The translations under genes were made by a program, and so were the position numbers. The notes under the pieces are model-generated. The model saw only the letters and a list, made by a program, of their open reading frames with translations. It was not told the origin of the DNA and searched no databases. From Diprion similis (taxonomy: Eukaryota > Arthropoda > Insecta > Hymenoptera > Diprionidae): a DNA stretch of 64,000 bases. The stretch spans positions 1,496,501 through 1,560,500 of the forward strand of contig NC_060117.1 in NCBI RefSeq assembly GCF_021155765.1. Reading direction: 5' to 3'. Each line of letters opens with the position of its first letter. Positions within the stretch are counted from its first letter, which is position 1. Shown piece by piece: positions 47,401-56,327 of this stretch.

Positions 47401-49673
47401 ATGTAACATCTCCCAATATGTTCGATATCAACGTATATTCTCTCCCATAACTCATGCAAGCAATCCATAAAAGATCGGAAAATAAACAGAGAATGTCTTG
47501 GTGTCTGTTCCAGATGTCCTGACAGCGGGCCCCGGGCCACCAGGATGCCGACGGACGACGACTATGGCCGAAGAGAACGTCTCCTGTTGCACCAGCACAC
47601 CGCCACCACGCAGTTCGGGCCATGCCCAACGGCATCGTCCCAATCCTCATCATCGTCATCGTCATTATCGCAGTCCCAGCCAGCACAGTCACTGCAGTCC
47701 CACCTGTCCCCCCAGCCATCGGCATCATCACTACAGTCTCACCACCAGCAGCAGCAGCAGCATCAGCAGCAAGCTACACTGCTGCACGCGTCGCATCCCC
47801 TGCACCACAATCACGTGCACCACGTGCATCACGGAAATGTCCATCAGCAGCAAAGTAGCAGCGGCTCATCGCCGCACCCGTCGAGCGCCTCGCCGGCACC
47901 CGGGGACCGAGAGCGATACATGCTCCAGCACCAGGACCGCGTCGGACTTCTCGACGGCGAGCATGCGGGGCCCCGATATTCGGGGGTCGGAGCGTCTCGC
48001 GAGCTGCATCGGTACACCCAGCAGCATGAGAAGCCCGATCAGCCTTCACCCGACGGAAGTTACCTGCAGGACCGGTACCTCGGGCTCCAGGGACTCCAGG
48101 GCTACCACCAGTTCGGCCTCGCCCGGGGGGACCGGTTCGCGATCTACGGAGCAGAACAGCACCACTTCATGGCCTCGGTGGTCCCGAAGGACGAGGGTCA
48201 CTACGCGAGTCCCGGCGGCGGTATCGTCGTCGCCGACATTTTCCCCTCGCCGCCGTCGCCGGCGCCGACAAACGACCGGTTCATACCGCCGCCCCCGCTG
48301 TCGCCAACCCCGAGCGAAAGCTTCGCCTGCGCCGCCTCGCAGCCCAAGGATCCAGGTCCTCGGTTCCCCCTCTCCGAACGGCTGCTATCGCCATCCCCGA
48401 TCCACCCGGCCCTCAACTCGGACCGTTTCGCCACCCGCCCTCTCGACAAGGCCCAATCCCAGCCATCCTCCTCGCCGAGGCACGACAGGAACTCTGCGTA
48501 CCTCGAGCGCTACCTTTCGAGCTCACCTAACCCGGAGGGTGCCCTACAGAGGTACGCGTCCAGCACCGAGAGCCAATCATCGGCGGCTAGAAGGTATTCG
48601 GCATCGTCTTCACCCGCCGCTTGTCCCGCCCATCAGGACCTACAGCGGTACTCAACCAGCGCAGGCGATCGGCTCGGCGAGATTCTGGCCCAGCGGTACG
48701 GCGCCCATCAATCCAGGTTCGAGCACCCTCCGTCACCCAGTGGCGCCAGGAGCGGCAAGAATCAGCCTGAGAAGTACAAGAGTTCGGCCGCTATGCAGCA
48801 GCACCAGCAGCAGCAGTCGGGCTGGTCCCAAGCTTCGGGCCCCGATCAGCGGACCAGCAGAATCGAGCGATTTCACGGCTCGCCAGGTAGGGAGAAGGCC
48901 TACTTGTCCCTGCCGAAGCCCAAGGAGCGCTTCCCGTCCACAGGTCGCGTGGTAGCCGGCAGTACCGACCGCGCCTACGCCTCGGCACACACCCCGGTAG
49001 AGAGATACGTGCCGCAACCTCCACCGGAGATCCTTTATCCCGGGTACGTCGATCTCTACGTCACTCCGTCGGCACATACCCCGACGGACCGATACGTCCC
49101 GGCCGCCGATCCCGGGGACCCATATATGCGGAGGGACCTTGGATTCCATCATCATTATCGGCTACCACCGCCACCCGGGTATCCTTATCACCATCAGTCC
49201 CACTATCGAGGCTTTCGAGGCTTCGGATACGCCGCACCGCCACCGGCTAGTCGACTAGGCGGTAGTCCAGGATCATCCAGCTCGACCAGTAGTTCGAACT
49301 CTAATAATCAGCGGGGAGATTTTTCCACCTCACCTTTACTCAGGCAAAAAACTAGGCAGGGGAATAACAATAACGAGTTTAATGCTGGAGGTCAAGTGGT
49401 AGGGAGTGTTGGTGGTAGTGCTGGTGGTAGTGGCGGTAATTCGGGGAGGATTAATCAAACGCCGCATCAAAAGTGCTGCGAACATAGTGTTTCATCGGTC
49501 GTGCAACAGGGTGTGGTATCTAGTCAGAGGTCTGCTTCTTGCTGCAACAATTCTAGGAGGTCTTTGAATCAGTGTGTCAATATATCTAGTGAACGAAACT
49601 CTGGGGGCAATCAGAATCAGAATCAGAATCAGAACAGCAACAACAACAGCAACAACACCCAGCATACATCTTG
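18262..49673 (+). CDS. Large disordered His/Gln/Pro/Ser-rich protein, 5' three exons, gene continues downstream
   Basis: I join 18262-18267 (ATGCCC|GTAAGT), 25124-25221 (acceptor TTTCATCTCAG, donor CG|GTGAGC) and 47514-49673 (acceptor TGTTCCAG, donor TG|GTGAGT). The phases agree, and the junction enters the large exon exactly in the frame of its ATG at 47545. This yields 754 codons before the next intron. The large exon begins with Ser/Gln/His-rich runs (His and Gln tracts at about residues 95-145). A long Pro/Ser region follows in which [DE]R[YF] recurs, then PPPPGYPYHHQSHYRG. It ends with a Cys/Ser/Asn-rich tail and (NQ)n. I see no folded domain, signal peptide or membrane segment; a scaffold or regulatory protein is likely. 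If the small exons are wrong, translation could start at 47545. The ATG at 18262 has T at -3, a weak context. Confidence 0.55.
20221..20864. mobile_element. 644-bp foldback palindrome with about 315-bp arms
   Basis: AGACTGTATCAAAAAA at 20221 is mirrored by TTTTTTGATACAGTCT ending at 20864. The symmetry continues inward through nearly the whole element to a 14-nt spacer at 20536-20549. The centre shows AACAGTTATTTGAGGTC facing GACCTGAAATAACTTTT. Arms are 315 nt each with scattered mismatches, mostly single bases. TA-rich flanks allow TA target duplications, as for Tc1/mariner-type MITEs, but that is inference. It codes for nothing. If transcribed as part of the surrounding intron it would fold into a long double-stranded hairpin. 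Confidence 0.85.
22871..23115. mobile_element. TIR element, GAAGTTAGTAACGTTA family, copy c
   Basis: The left end TTAAGTTTGTATATAACG is degenerate, while the right end TAACGTTACTAACTTCA is intact. The interior has the usual GTAACGACGCATC start and AT-rich body but has gained a run of about 17 C at 22998-23014. Non-coding. Confidence 0.6.
25124..25314 (+). other. GC-rich exon island with two alternative donors
   Basis: A strong acceptor (TGTTTCATCTCAG) opens a GC-rich block in AT-rich surroundings. There are two donors: CAACG|GTGAGC at 25222, used in the coding model above, and AACAG|GTCAGT at 25315. In the frame set by the upstream ATG, use of the distal donor meets TGA at 25223-25225, so that form would be truncated. 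Another frame is open through the whole island. Long frames on both strands reflect GC content. Confidence 0.45.
26002..27457. repeat. Inverted pair of a dispersed repeat (arms 26002-26200 and 27246-27457)
   Basis: The two arms are reverse-complement copies of about 200 bp separated by about 1 kb. Both contain a CAAAATGGCGC-like outer end and the inner block TTTGGTGGTCAATTTTTTGCC or its complement. Translated in the same frame both give NTxSQFGGQFFAIHPH and KFFHNF. This is either a dispersed repeat inserted twice or one larger foldback element. No transposase was seen. Confidence 0.6.
27965..28022. repeat. Short inverted repeat of the GTTCTGTTTTACCGACGG family
   Basis: TTCTGTTTTACCGAC near 27965 faces GTCGGTAAAACAGAAC ending near 28022. 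The same end sequence recurs at 36550-36580, 40112 and 40247, so these belong to one repeat family. Confidence 0.5.
29508..32836 (+). CDS. Unrecognised six-exon Cys/Pro-rich protein, nested in an intron
   Basis: Exons are 29508-29623, 29940-30173, 30257-30419, 30597-30678, 31292-31558 and 32319-32836. Every junction has GT/AG sites and all phases agree; the total is 1380 nt, giving 459 residues. I do not recognise a family. The N-terminus (MPCKCDPAKKRRGECTCDE) has paired cysteines and a basic patch. The middle is Pro/Lys/Arg-rich with isolated Cys (PPPCM, KTSCGMPGEE). Residues about 227-243 form a basic helix (EKRRNYLRAKLRELMGE). The C-terminal exon is GC-rich with short hydrophobic segments (WFPGYAVVSPLVPGC). 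There is no signal peptide or clear membrane segment. The last codons sit on a possible donor (GG|GTAAAC), so the gene could continue. AATAAA occurs at 33139. The host-gene intron is on the same strand. Confidence 0.7.
30765..30950. repeat. Cluster of CGATTAATCG/ATCGAT palindromes
   Basis: Within about 185 bp the motif CGATTAATCG or close variants (TCGATTAATCGA, CAATCGA, TATCGAT) recurs many times in both orientations. It lies in intron 4 of the nested gene. It could be a simple decaying repeat or a cluster of homeodomain or DREF-type sites. Confidence 0.45.
32868..33080. mobile_element. TIR element, GAAGTTAGTAACGTTA family, copy d, in the nested gene's 3'UTR
   Basis: The left end is TGAAGTTGGTGACGTTGG, and the right end CGCTAACGTTACTATCTC is followed by TTGAAG. 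It starts 31 nt after the stop codon of the nested gene and ends before the AATAAA at 33139, so it would form most of the 3'UTR. Confidence 0.55.
33139..33144 (+). terminator. Candidate poly(A) signal of the nested gene
   Basis: AATAAA lies about 300 nt after the stop at 32836; a second copy follows near 33255. Confidence 0.4.
36342..36487. mobile_element. 146-bp foldback hairpin
   Basis: TTTTTTTCAGAATCCCAAG at the left is mirrored by CTTGGGATTCTGAAAAAA at the right. The symmetry continues inward through CTACGACCTGTC, ATCCA and GATTTCAC to a spacer of about 20 nt. Arms are about 60 nt. Both strands translate to nearly the same peptide because of the palindrome; this is not a gene. Confidence 0.75.
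36525..36640 (+). repeat. Dispersed repeat copy, GTTCTGTTTTACCGACGG family
   Basis: The sequence from TCTATAATCGTTCTGTTTTA to GGTCCATCGTTGTACC matches, in inverse orientation, the tandem units at 40021-40282. CTGTTTTAC and GTAAAACAG form a small internal hairpin. Confidence 0.55.
36800..37800 (-). other. Unresolved exon-like open frames
   Basis: On the minus strand a 96-codon frame starts at an ATG near 37776 and ends at 37489. A second frame near 37090-36960 has a hydrophobic stretch (VALGMAVAVW) followed by a possible donor (CTG|GTGAAC). Neither has a clear acceptor and partner, and plus-strand frames are also partly open. They could be exons, gene remnants or repeats. I do not recognise a family. 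Confidence 0.2.
38285..38600. repeat. Diverged dispersed repeat with TAGTGTCCAGT and TTACTAGACACCATG ends
   Basis: It contains TCCTTGAACTT, TCCTGGACATATTCCATT and a final TTTACTAGACACCATG. The same word set (TCCTTGAAT, CCCAGAATTC, ACACCATG) occurs at 52148-52302 and, more degenerate, at 54604-54970. This suggests one old MITE-like family. Confidence 0.4.
40021..40282 (-). repeat. Two tandem copies (145-bp period) of the GTTCTGTTTTACCGACGG repeat
   Basis: Both units share TAATAACAAATGTTCAAG, then ATAGATCAA, CGATAACTTGGCGATCTG and GGCCGTCGGTAAAAC. The second unit starts at 40166. A single inverse copy lies at 36525. The conserved reading on the minus strand (FYRRPAIQIAKLSIGPN) is due to the repeat. 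Confidence 0.7.
40792..40818. repeat. Possible solo TIR end of the GAAGTTAGTAACGTTA family
   Basis: AACGTTATTATTACTAATTTCATTC resembles the family's right end AACGTTACTAACTTCA with small insertions. No partner end was found nearby. Confidence 0.25.
43083..43487. mobile_element. 405-bp foldback element
   Basis: CGAAGTTTCTTACGGAAATA on the left is mirrored by ATTTCCGTAAGAAACTTCGA on the right. Inner blocks also pair, including GACGAATTGCAC with GTGCAATTCGTC and the segment around AACCTTGAGGTTTTAGT with its diverged partner. Arms are about 190 nt around a short T-rich spacer. Mismatches are more numerous than in the 20221 palindrome, so it is older or differently maintained. Non-coding. Confidence 0.7.
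47280..47364. mobile_element. Truncated TIR element, copy e, just upstream of the large exon
   Basis: The segment holds the internal hairpin AAAGTCACTATGAT ... AAATAGTGACTTTTTTT and the right end GCTAACGTTATCAACTTCA. The left end is missing. It lies 149 nt upstream of the acceptor of the 2.2-kb exon. Confidence 0.6.
47514..47522 (+). other. Mini-ORF ATGTCCTGA at the exon's 5' edge
   Basis: The first nine bases after the acceptor read ATG TCC TGA. In the spliced coding model these bases are read in another frame (CGA TGT CCT GAC) and are coding. If transcription or splicing makes this exon the first coding one, this would be a two-codon upstream ORF 22 nt before the ATG at 47545. Confidence 0.3.
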
Positions 49674-50205
49674 GTGAGTTCAGTTTTCAAATTTCTCTTA
49701 CGATGGTGGATGATTGTCATTATTATCAGACACAACTGCAAGCATTATAATAACTCGATATGTCATCGCTTTTACATGTTTTTTAAATACTGTTTACGTA
49801 CTTTATGTTCCACACCATTACGGTAATGGATGGATCACAATGATTTTTTGAAATCACATCAAGTGAAGTTGATTACTCTGAATTATTATTCTTGTCAAAA
49901 ATGACGATGACTCAACGGAATTAGATACGAAGAATGAAAGTTAGGGCTGCAAAGTTTGCTCTCTGTCTGTATAGAGAGTCAGCTGCTGATTTCGCCGTTG
50001 AATTGGCAGGTGGGTGAGGCGTTTGGATTTTGGTGGGTCGAGTTCTCGGTTTGTTCTTTTCTACCGCTACGGGGAGTCGCTTTTGACTCACCTAGGCAAG
50101 CAGGAGCAGCAGCTCAGTTGGTTCTGGCGTCGGAGCAATCAAGTTAATGGAGCATCGAGGGTTGTTTTATTTCCTATCCACTCCTCGCGGTGGTAGCTCT
50201 TAGCT

Positions 50206-50340
50206 CAGCTCCTCCTCCTTCTCCTCCTCCTCCTCCTCCTCCTCCTCCTTCTCCTCCTCCTCCTCCTTTGCTTCCTCCTTCTTCCACTCCTACTCCTCCT
50301 CCTCCGTCTTCTTCTTCTTCTTCTTCTCCTCCTCTTCATT
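50206..50340. repeat. Polypyrimidine (CTC/TTC)n tract
   Basis: About 135 nt of nearly pure pyrimidine on the plus strand is built from CTC, TTC and ACTC units. Such tracts can form triplex (H-DNA) structures. The proline/serine frame across it is a repeat translation. Confidence 0.7.
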
Positions 50341-52147
50341 CTGCTGCTCTTCCTCTTTCCACTAACCGCCAGTCAGTAGCACTCGGCTCGAGCTAAAAGT
50401 CATTAACGGCCCCTTAAAACTCTCTGTCTCATCTCGGCGAAAGAGAGAAACAGGAGAGAATTAGAGACTGTATAGTAGGGTACCTACGTATCTTATACTG
50501 TACCAGCTCTCCACTTACGACGGATAAAGGAGCCGAGGATATCGATTCGTCTCAGACGTCGTTTTAGTAGTTATAGTACCGGCACTATACGTCCTTCCAT
50601 CTTTCCATCCTTCCTTCCTTCCTTCCTTCCTTCCTTCCTGTTACCACCAGTTGTATAATCTTAGTCGTTACAAGTCCACTCGATGTTCTCCTTCACCTCC
50701 ACTTCTCAAACTTGACTGATCAGGTTACGCAATTATGCCCCATCAATCACTCGTTAAACGTATGACCTCGAAATTCTCGCCCCCCCCCCCCTCCCCCTCG
50801 TTTTTTTTTTTTAGCCAGTTCCTTCCGTTCGTCAATATATATCGGAAATTTTTTTTTGTCTTCCGTAAGCCTTATATAATTCTAAGATTCCTTGGACTAC
50901 AGTATAAAAAAAATTCTTTGGGACTTTTTTTTTATGTTGTTTATGTTTTTTTTCTTTTTTCTCTTAAAAATTTCATTTGGCATGTTAAAAAATGTTCGAT
51001 TTGGCATGTCAAAAAATCGTGGAGTAAAAAGAAACGTTCTCTATGACTTGTGAGAGAAGAGGAAAGTGGTGTAAAGACTTAACGATTTGTCACCTAATGC
51101 AGCGATCGTTACGTTCACCTGCGCGACAAAACGACATTAGCTTCGTGTCTTTTTACAGTTGGGCGAGGATTGCAGGAATTAGTGTGAGGGGGGGATCACG
51201 ACGTGCAGATGGGATAGCCTTGATGTTACTTATCTCTCGAACACAGGGATTTCCTTACTCTTTTCTCCGTTTTCTCAGGCGGAGAAGACGGAGACGAAGA
51301 AAAGTAGTGACATTAACCGAAAGAACAGCATCGGACACTTTGGTGCTAATTATACCAACGAAATCCAGTAGGTAACCAGACATTGTCCATCAATCCGATA
51401 ATTATCGTTTCTACTGTTAGGATGAACCTCCTTCACAAATCATCACTAATTTCCTGAAAAACACCAACGCGAACTTATACAGACTACCTTCATTGATCTC
51501 GTCACTCTCTCTCTCTCTCTGATTCAGTCTCTTGGGCTTCGGGCTTTTACACGTAGATACGTGTACGGATTTTTCTCATAGACGATATGTAGTGAGTAGA
51601 ATTTTTTATCGACCTCTTATTTTCACCGCGTCTTTGATCTTGTTCACCTTCGAGAATTCTTCTCATTCGTGCGTAGGAAAATATATGTTTATCGATATAG
51701 TATGTATAAAGGTATTGAGAGATAGAAATACAAGAAAGATTTTTCTCTTTTCTTCACGTATAGTGTAACATGTATACATTTACGATATTCTTCTTCACGA
51801 TATACGCCTGGTGTTAAAAAATCGAAAACCAAATTTCTTCTCTCTCATCTCTCTTCTTCGAAACCATGCAGTTTTTATTCATTCGATAACGAGAAGGAGA
51901 AGAGTAGAACTTATCTCAAGGGCCCCAGGGGGGTTCGTCCTCCCTCCCTCCCTCCCTCTCACCTTCCTTCCTTCCTTCCCTTCCTTCCAGTCTCAGCAAA
52001 TCTGCTCTCATCCTCCTCGTCGTGGCGTCGGGCTTATCGGATGTACCTAGAAAAGTTTTAATTAGTTGATGATCCTCCTTGACGGGTGCTACCAGCGTAT
52101 ACCTGTGACGTGGATGACTTTAAAGACTATACTACCCGCACTCGGCA

Positions 52148-52302
52148 TGGTGTACAGTGCTCCAGGAAATCTCCTTGGATTTTGCTAGTCTTTTAAACGT
52201 CCCGGAAATTATCCTTGAATTTTTCTTGCGTTATGGAAATATTCCATTTTTAATGTCCTTGAATAATCTGAAAATCTCCCAGAATTCTTACTGAACACCA
52301 TG
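52148..52302. repeat. Diverged dispersed repeat, second copy
   Basis: It shares TCCTTGAAT, CCAGAATTCTTACTGA and ACACCATGCATTGG words with 38285-38600. The ends are poorly defined. Confidence 0.35.
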
Positions 52303-53244
52303 CATTGGTACTCGTTGCTATTACCATTGCTAATTTAACACCTGCAGCAATATTTACGGAATTACCGTTCGCCAATCACATATCGCAGTTTTTATACTCT
52401 CTGGTTAAAGATTCGGTCAGCATTTTGGAAAAGAGATGAAAAGAATTGGGAAAATTTCGCTACAGAAATTGGGAACAATAGAGGAACCACATTTTGGTGG
52501 ATGGGCTAAGAATAAGGAGAACCAGGCGCCTGATTACCGGAATGTAATGCTGGTTGCTCGACTAGCAGGCGGTGAAAAAAAACCTTACAGTTCGAATTTA
52601 CTCTATAACTACAGGGTCAGTGGATAATAATATCCAAATTACGTGTAACAAAAGGAACTTTATTGTCACTAAGGATGATCGATGATGATTCGCATATTTT
52701 ATAACGATTTCACACAATTCGAACTATAAGTTTCAAGTGAAATCCGAGCCCCAGTAGAGATTCTTAATTTCTTTCCTATTTTCTTTTACTCGCATGTTGT
52801 TTGGCATTATTTATTCGTGAAATTTTAACTCTCAACGATCACCAGGTACATGTGAAAGTGCCGTTCATCACGCCCAAATCGAATCCATTCTCCGTCTTGA
52901 GCACATGTATCTGGCTGATGGTCCACGGTAGTCGTCGGAGCAGAATGACGTCATCGTCGGCTGAATAATAATAAGTGTTAATCTAAGTTTATTGTTCTTC
53001 GTTTATAGAAAAGGTTAAGTATTCGCTGATACATGTACCTACGAGTAGTATTTAACGTAAATATGCATTCAGCTGGAGCGTCTAGCATCTGCTGGAACGT
53101 CGTGAGGCGCAGCGGCTAGACTCGACCCAAATTTTATCTGAAATGAAAAATCTTCATTAACTTGAGTGTCGTCGTAACATCCGTATTCATATCGCGTATT
53201 ATATGCCGCAGGCCACGTAACGATACCGCGATTTTTTACGAGCT

Positions 53245-53424
53245 TCAAGTTAGTAAAGTTACTCTGACGATGCGTGTTCAGAAAAAATCGTTACTTGGAT
53301 CCTTTGGATTTTTGGAAAGTCAGATAGTAAATAATAAATAGTCAATTCATCTTGAAAGTACTTTCAAATTGTAACGACTATGTAACGATTGTGTTTTTCC
53401 ATCACGTTAATGCTACTAACTTAA
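53245..53424. mobile_element. TIR element, GAAGTTAGTAACGTTA family, copy f
   Basis: The left end TTCAAGTTAGTAAAGTTA with CTCTGACGATGCGTG and the right end CACGTTAATGCTACTAACTTAA are diverged versions of the family TIRs. The body is about 180 bp and non-coding. Confidence 0.55.
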
Positions 53425-53462
53425 GCCTAACTTTTGGCTTTTTGTTTCTATATTAGAACAAC

Positions 53463-53493
<31 letters not shown>

Positions 53494-54603
53494 GAAAAGA
53501 AATATATATCATACGAAGCTGTTCCAATTTCTGTATAAGAAATTCTTAGTAACAGTCCCAACCTTTTTAGGCAACAACAGCCCACCTTAGACCGAGTTTC
53601 GTACTCATGCAAGTAGGTTTAAGGTGTGAGGAGGACCACGTGGTCGCGTTATTATCAAATCAAGCTTGAGGCTTGAATCGGTGGAAGGAGAAGAAAAGTG
53701 ACTCAGTCGAGTTTGGTTTAGTCACTCAGTCAGAGAGCTGCAGCAGCCGAACTTCGGGTGTCTCTCGGTTTTCTGGCTTACATTTAGTGTATTCATAACA
53801 CTTCGAGTCGCGTTTCTGAGGCTCTTCTGCTTATTCTTGCTCTCTCTCTCTCTCTCTCCCTCTCTCTCTCTCTCATGCACGTACACTTTGTCAGTTATTT
53901 CCATCAACGGTTCTTCCTCAGCTAGTCGCCACTCGTTCGTTCAACGATCAACCACCACCACGAACTTTAGAACGCAAGGAAATGGAAAGGAAAAGAGACT
54001 CGCCATCAGGCAGCCAGCTGCTTACCACTCTTTAGCTGTCCAAGTTACAAACTCGACGGTTAACGGTTCTTGACCTTCTCACTCGATTATACTCGATGCG
54101 ATTCCTAAACCAACGAAATTGTTCACGGAACAACAACAACAACAAGAATAACCACGACGACGATGACGTTAACGTGCTCGTGCATCATGGATATGCGAAG
54201 TGAAAAGATCGGTTCCTTGGTCTTGTGTATCGTGTCTTCTCAGTAGAACCGGTCAAGTGTTTATCTCCGTTTTCCCTTGTCTCTTTCCTCACTTTACTCA
54301 AAACCAGCCATATTGCTTTCGATGTGAAGACACACCGGATTGCGAAAACATTTGTGGGTATCATCATCATCATCCATCCGTGTGGAGGGAAGAAATGGAT
54401 TCATTATCTTTTCACGCGAATATCGGCATCGTCGCATCGTTCTTATCTCCATGGATAACCGGCCAGGCATTATTACGTGAGTATATTGTACAAGGTATAC
54501 GGTCTTAACACCTATACGACAAACAAGCGTGTCGTACAAACGTTGTATCGTAAGCTGGTAGCGGGTCAAGGACCAAGTTTCGCCTGACGCACGTGTGTTT
54601 AAC

Positions 54604-54970
54604 AGAGTGTCAAGTATTCATGGAAATTATGGAATCAGGGAATATCTGGGAATTTCATGTCGTATATGGAATATAATAATTTTCATCCTAGGTTCATGAA
54701 TAAAAATTTAACTATTTGGTGAGAAGATAAATCTTTTTTGTTATTTCAATTTTCAGCCAATAATGGTCACGAACCAAGTCTTGACTTCTTAAAAATTTTA
54801 CCTGCAAGCGAATTATTACAAATTCGTCTGACAACGAGCTGTGCTATAGTTTTGTATTTTTTATTTATTGACCGCACGAGGACAAACTGGATAAACAATG
54901 ATTCTTGTCTGAAAAACACCTGGAATTCTCAGGGAATTACGTTTTCACGAATAACTAGATAACACCCTGG
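54604..54970. mobile_element. MITE-like element with GTGT...AGTTATTC inverted ends
   Basis: The left end AGTGTCAAGTATTCATGG with AATTATGGAATCAGGGAA is mirrored by GGAATTCTCAGGGAATTACG and CGAATAACTAGATAACACC on the right. The interior of about 250 bp has a 75-codon frame that is AT-rich and unrecognised. It is probably a diverged relative of the repeats at 38285 and 52148. Confidence 0.45.
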
Positions 54971-55851
54971 TTTACCCATTTTCTTCTTCCACGGCACGTG
55001 TCGATACCTTTTCTCTATATTTCTTCACATTACATATATATACGCTAACTATACTAAACTAACAACAAATCTCTTCGTGCTTGTATTATATCTAAACGAG
55101 CGGCTGGTTGCGTGTTATTTTTGTACAAATACGTCTTAGTATTTGGATGTATATACTATTTAAAATTTTTTTTTTTTTTTTTTTAATGTCAAATTTCAGG
55201 GCTGCTACTTTCGGAGGATTTTTATTTCGATGTGTTCGGTAAAATTTTAGGTCGGAAGTGAAGCAAAAAAAAAAAAAAAAAAAATAATCGTCTCAATGAA
55301 TCGCTCTAGTATGTATGTGTATATGTATATATCTAATCAATTAAATATAAATCATATACATTTCTGAATCTGGCGAGGAACGTAAATTTCATTTCTCAAT
55401 TTCGTTTTTTACGCTGTGTTTCGTTATTAAATATACATATATATATATATATATTTGCCCGAGCAGGAGTTGTTTGAGTGAAAATCAAATGTTTACCTTA
55501 TACTTTTCAATTTACTTAAATCTTTTTTTATCTTTCATTTTTTTTCTTTGATTAAAATGTATAAAACGAGAAAAAAAAAAACAAAAATCAAAAGAAACAA
55601 GTAACGAATTACGTTGCGGCGAGGGGGGAGGGGGGGGGGGGGAGGGGGGTTAAGCGAAATAAAGCGAAAATTTCTAAAGTAAACGAACGGCGTGGAACTC
55701 TTCTCTTTTTCTTTTTGTGTAACTTGACTTTAGTGAAAACGAGATAAAAATCTTTCACGATATTCATGTCTTCGGGTACATTCGGTTGATTATTTTTATC
55801 GACCGCATATATTGAACATGATGACATGGACGAGTATAATATACTGCGCGC

Positions 55852-55882
<31 letters not shown>

Positions 55883-56296
55883 TGTGGGTGTACACGAACG
55901 TCGGATGAAATAAAATCCGACACAATACTGACAGTGCGCAGTTTGTGTCAGTGTCTGAAGGAAATAAAATAAAATATCACCAGCTCAGGAGTAAAATGGG
56001 ATATACGTATATATATATATATATATATATTTATTCTAGAATAGAGCAGAATGAAAATGGAATTGAATTGAATTCAACTGAATTCAATGGAATGGAATTG
56101 AATTAATCCTTCCTTGATTCCAGACAATAGTTATGTGTACAGTGTATATATATATATATATTATATATATATAGATACTATATATATATATATATATATA
56201 TAGATGCAGATCTTTGTATGTATACCTATATGTATGATTATTTTTTATTAATGCAACGAACTTTGAAAGCTTTGATACGTGCATGTGAAGAGAGAT

Positions 56297-56327
<31 letters not shown>

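Larger units (their letters stand above)
25222..47513 (+). other. Inferred 22-kb intron 2 of the large gene, hosting a nested gene
   Basis: Apart from the six-exon gene at 29508-32836 and the repeats listed separately, I find no firmly supported exon. 25315-29500 contains (TC/GA)n and (ATC)n tracts (28318-28350 and 28627-28690). 33300-36000 contains poly-T/A runs, a (GTC)n array at 34243-34285 and (TA)n at 34848-34882. 38600-47280 contains (CT)n arrays at 41012-41058, 42634-42669 and 44371-44410 and G or C runs at 41168 and 44546. A GC-rich patch at 43640-43760 is unexplained. Confidence 0.4.

Noticed and set aside
50190..50396. Pro/Ser-rich ORF
   Set aside because: Direct translation of the CTC/TTC tract.
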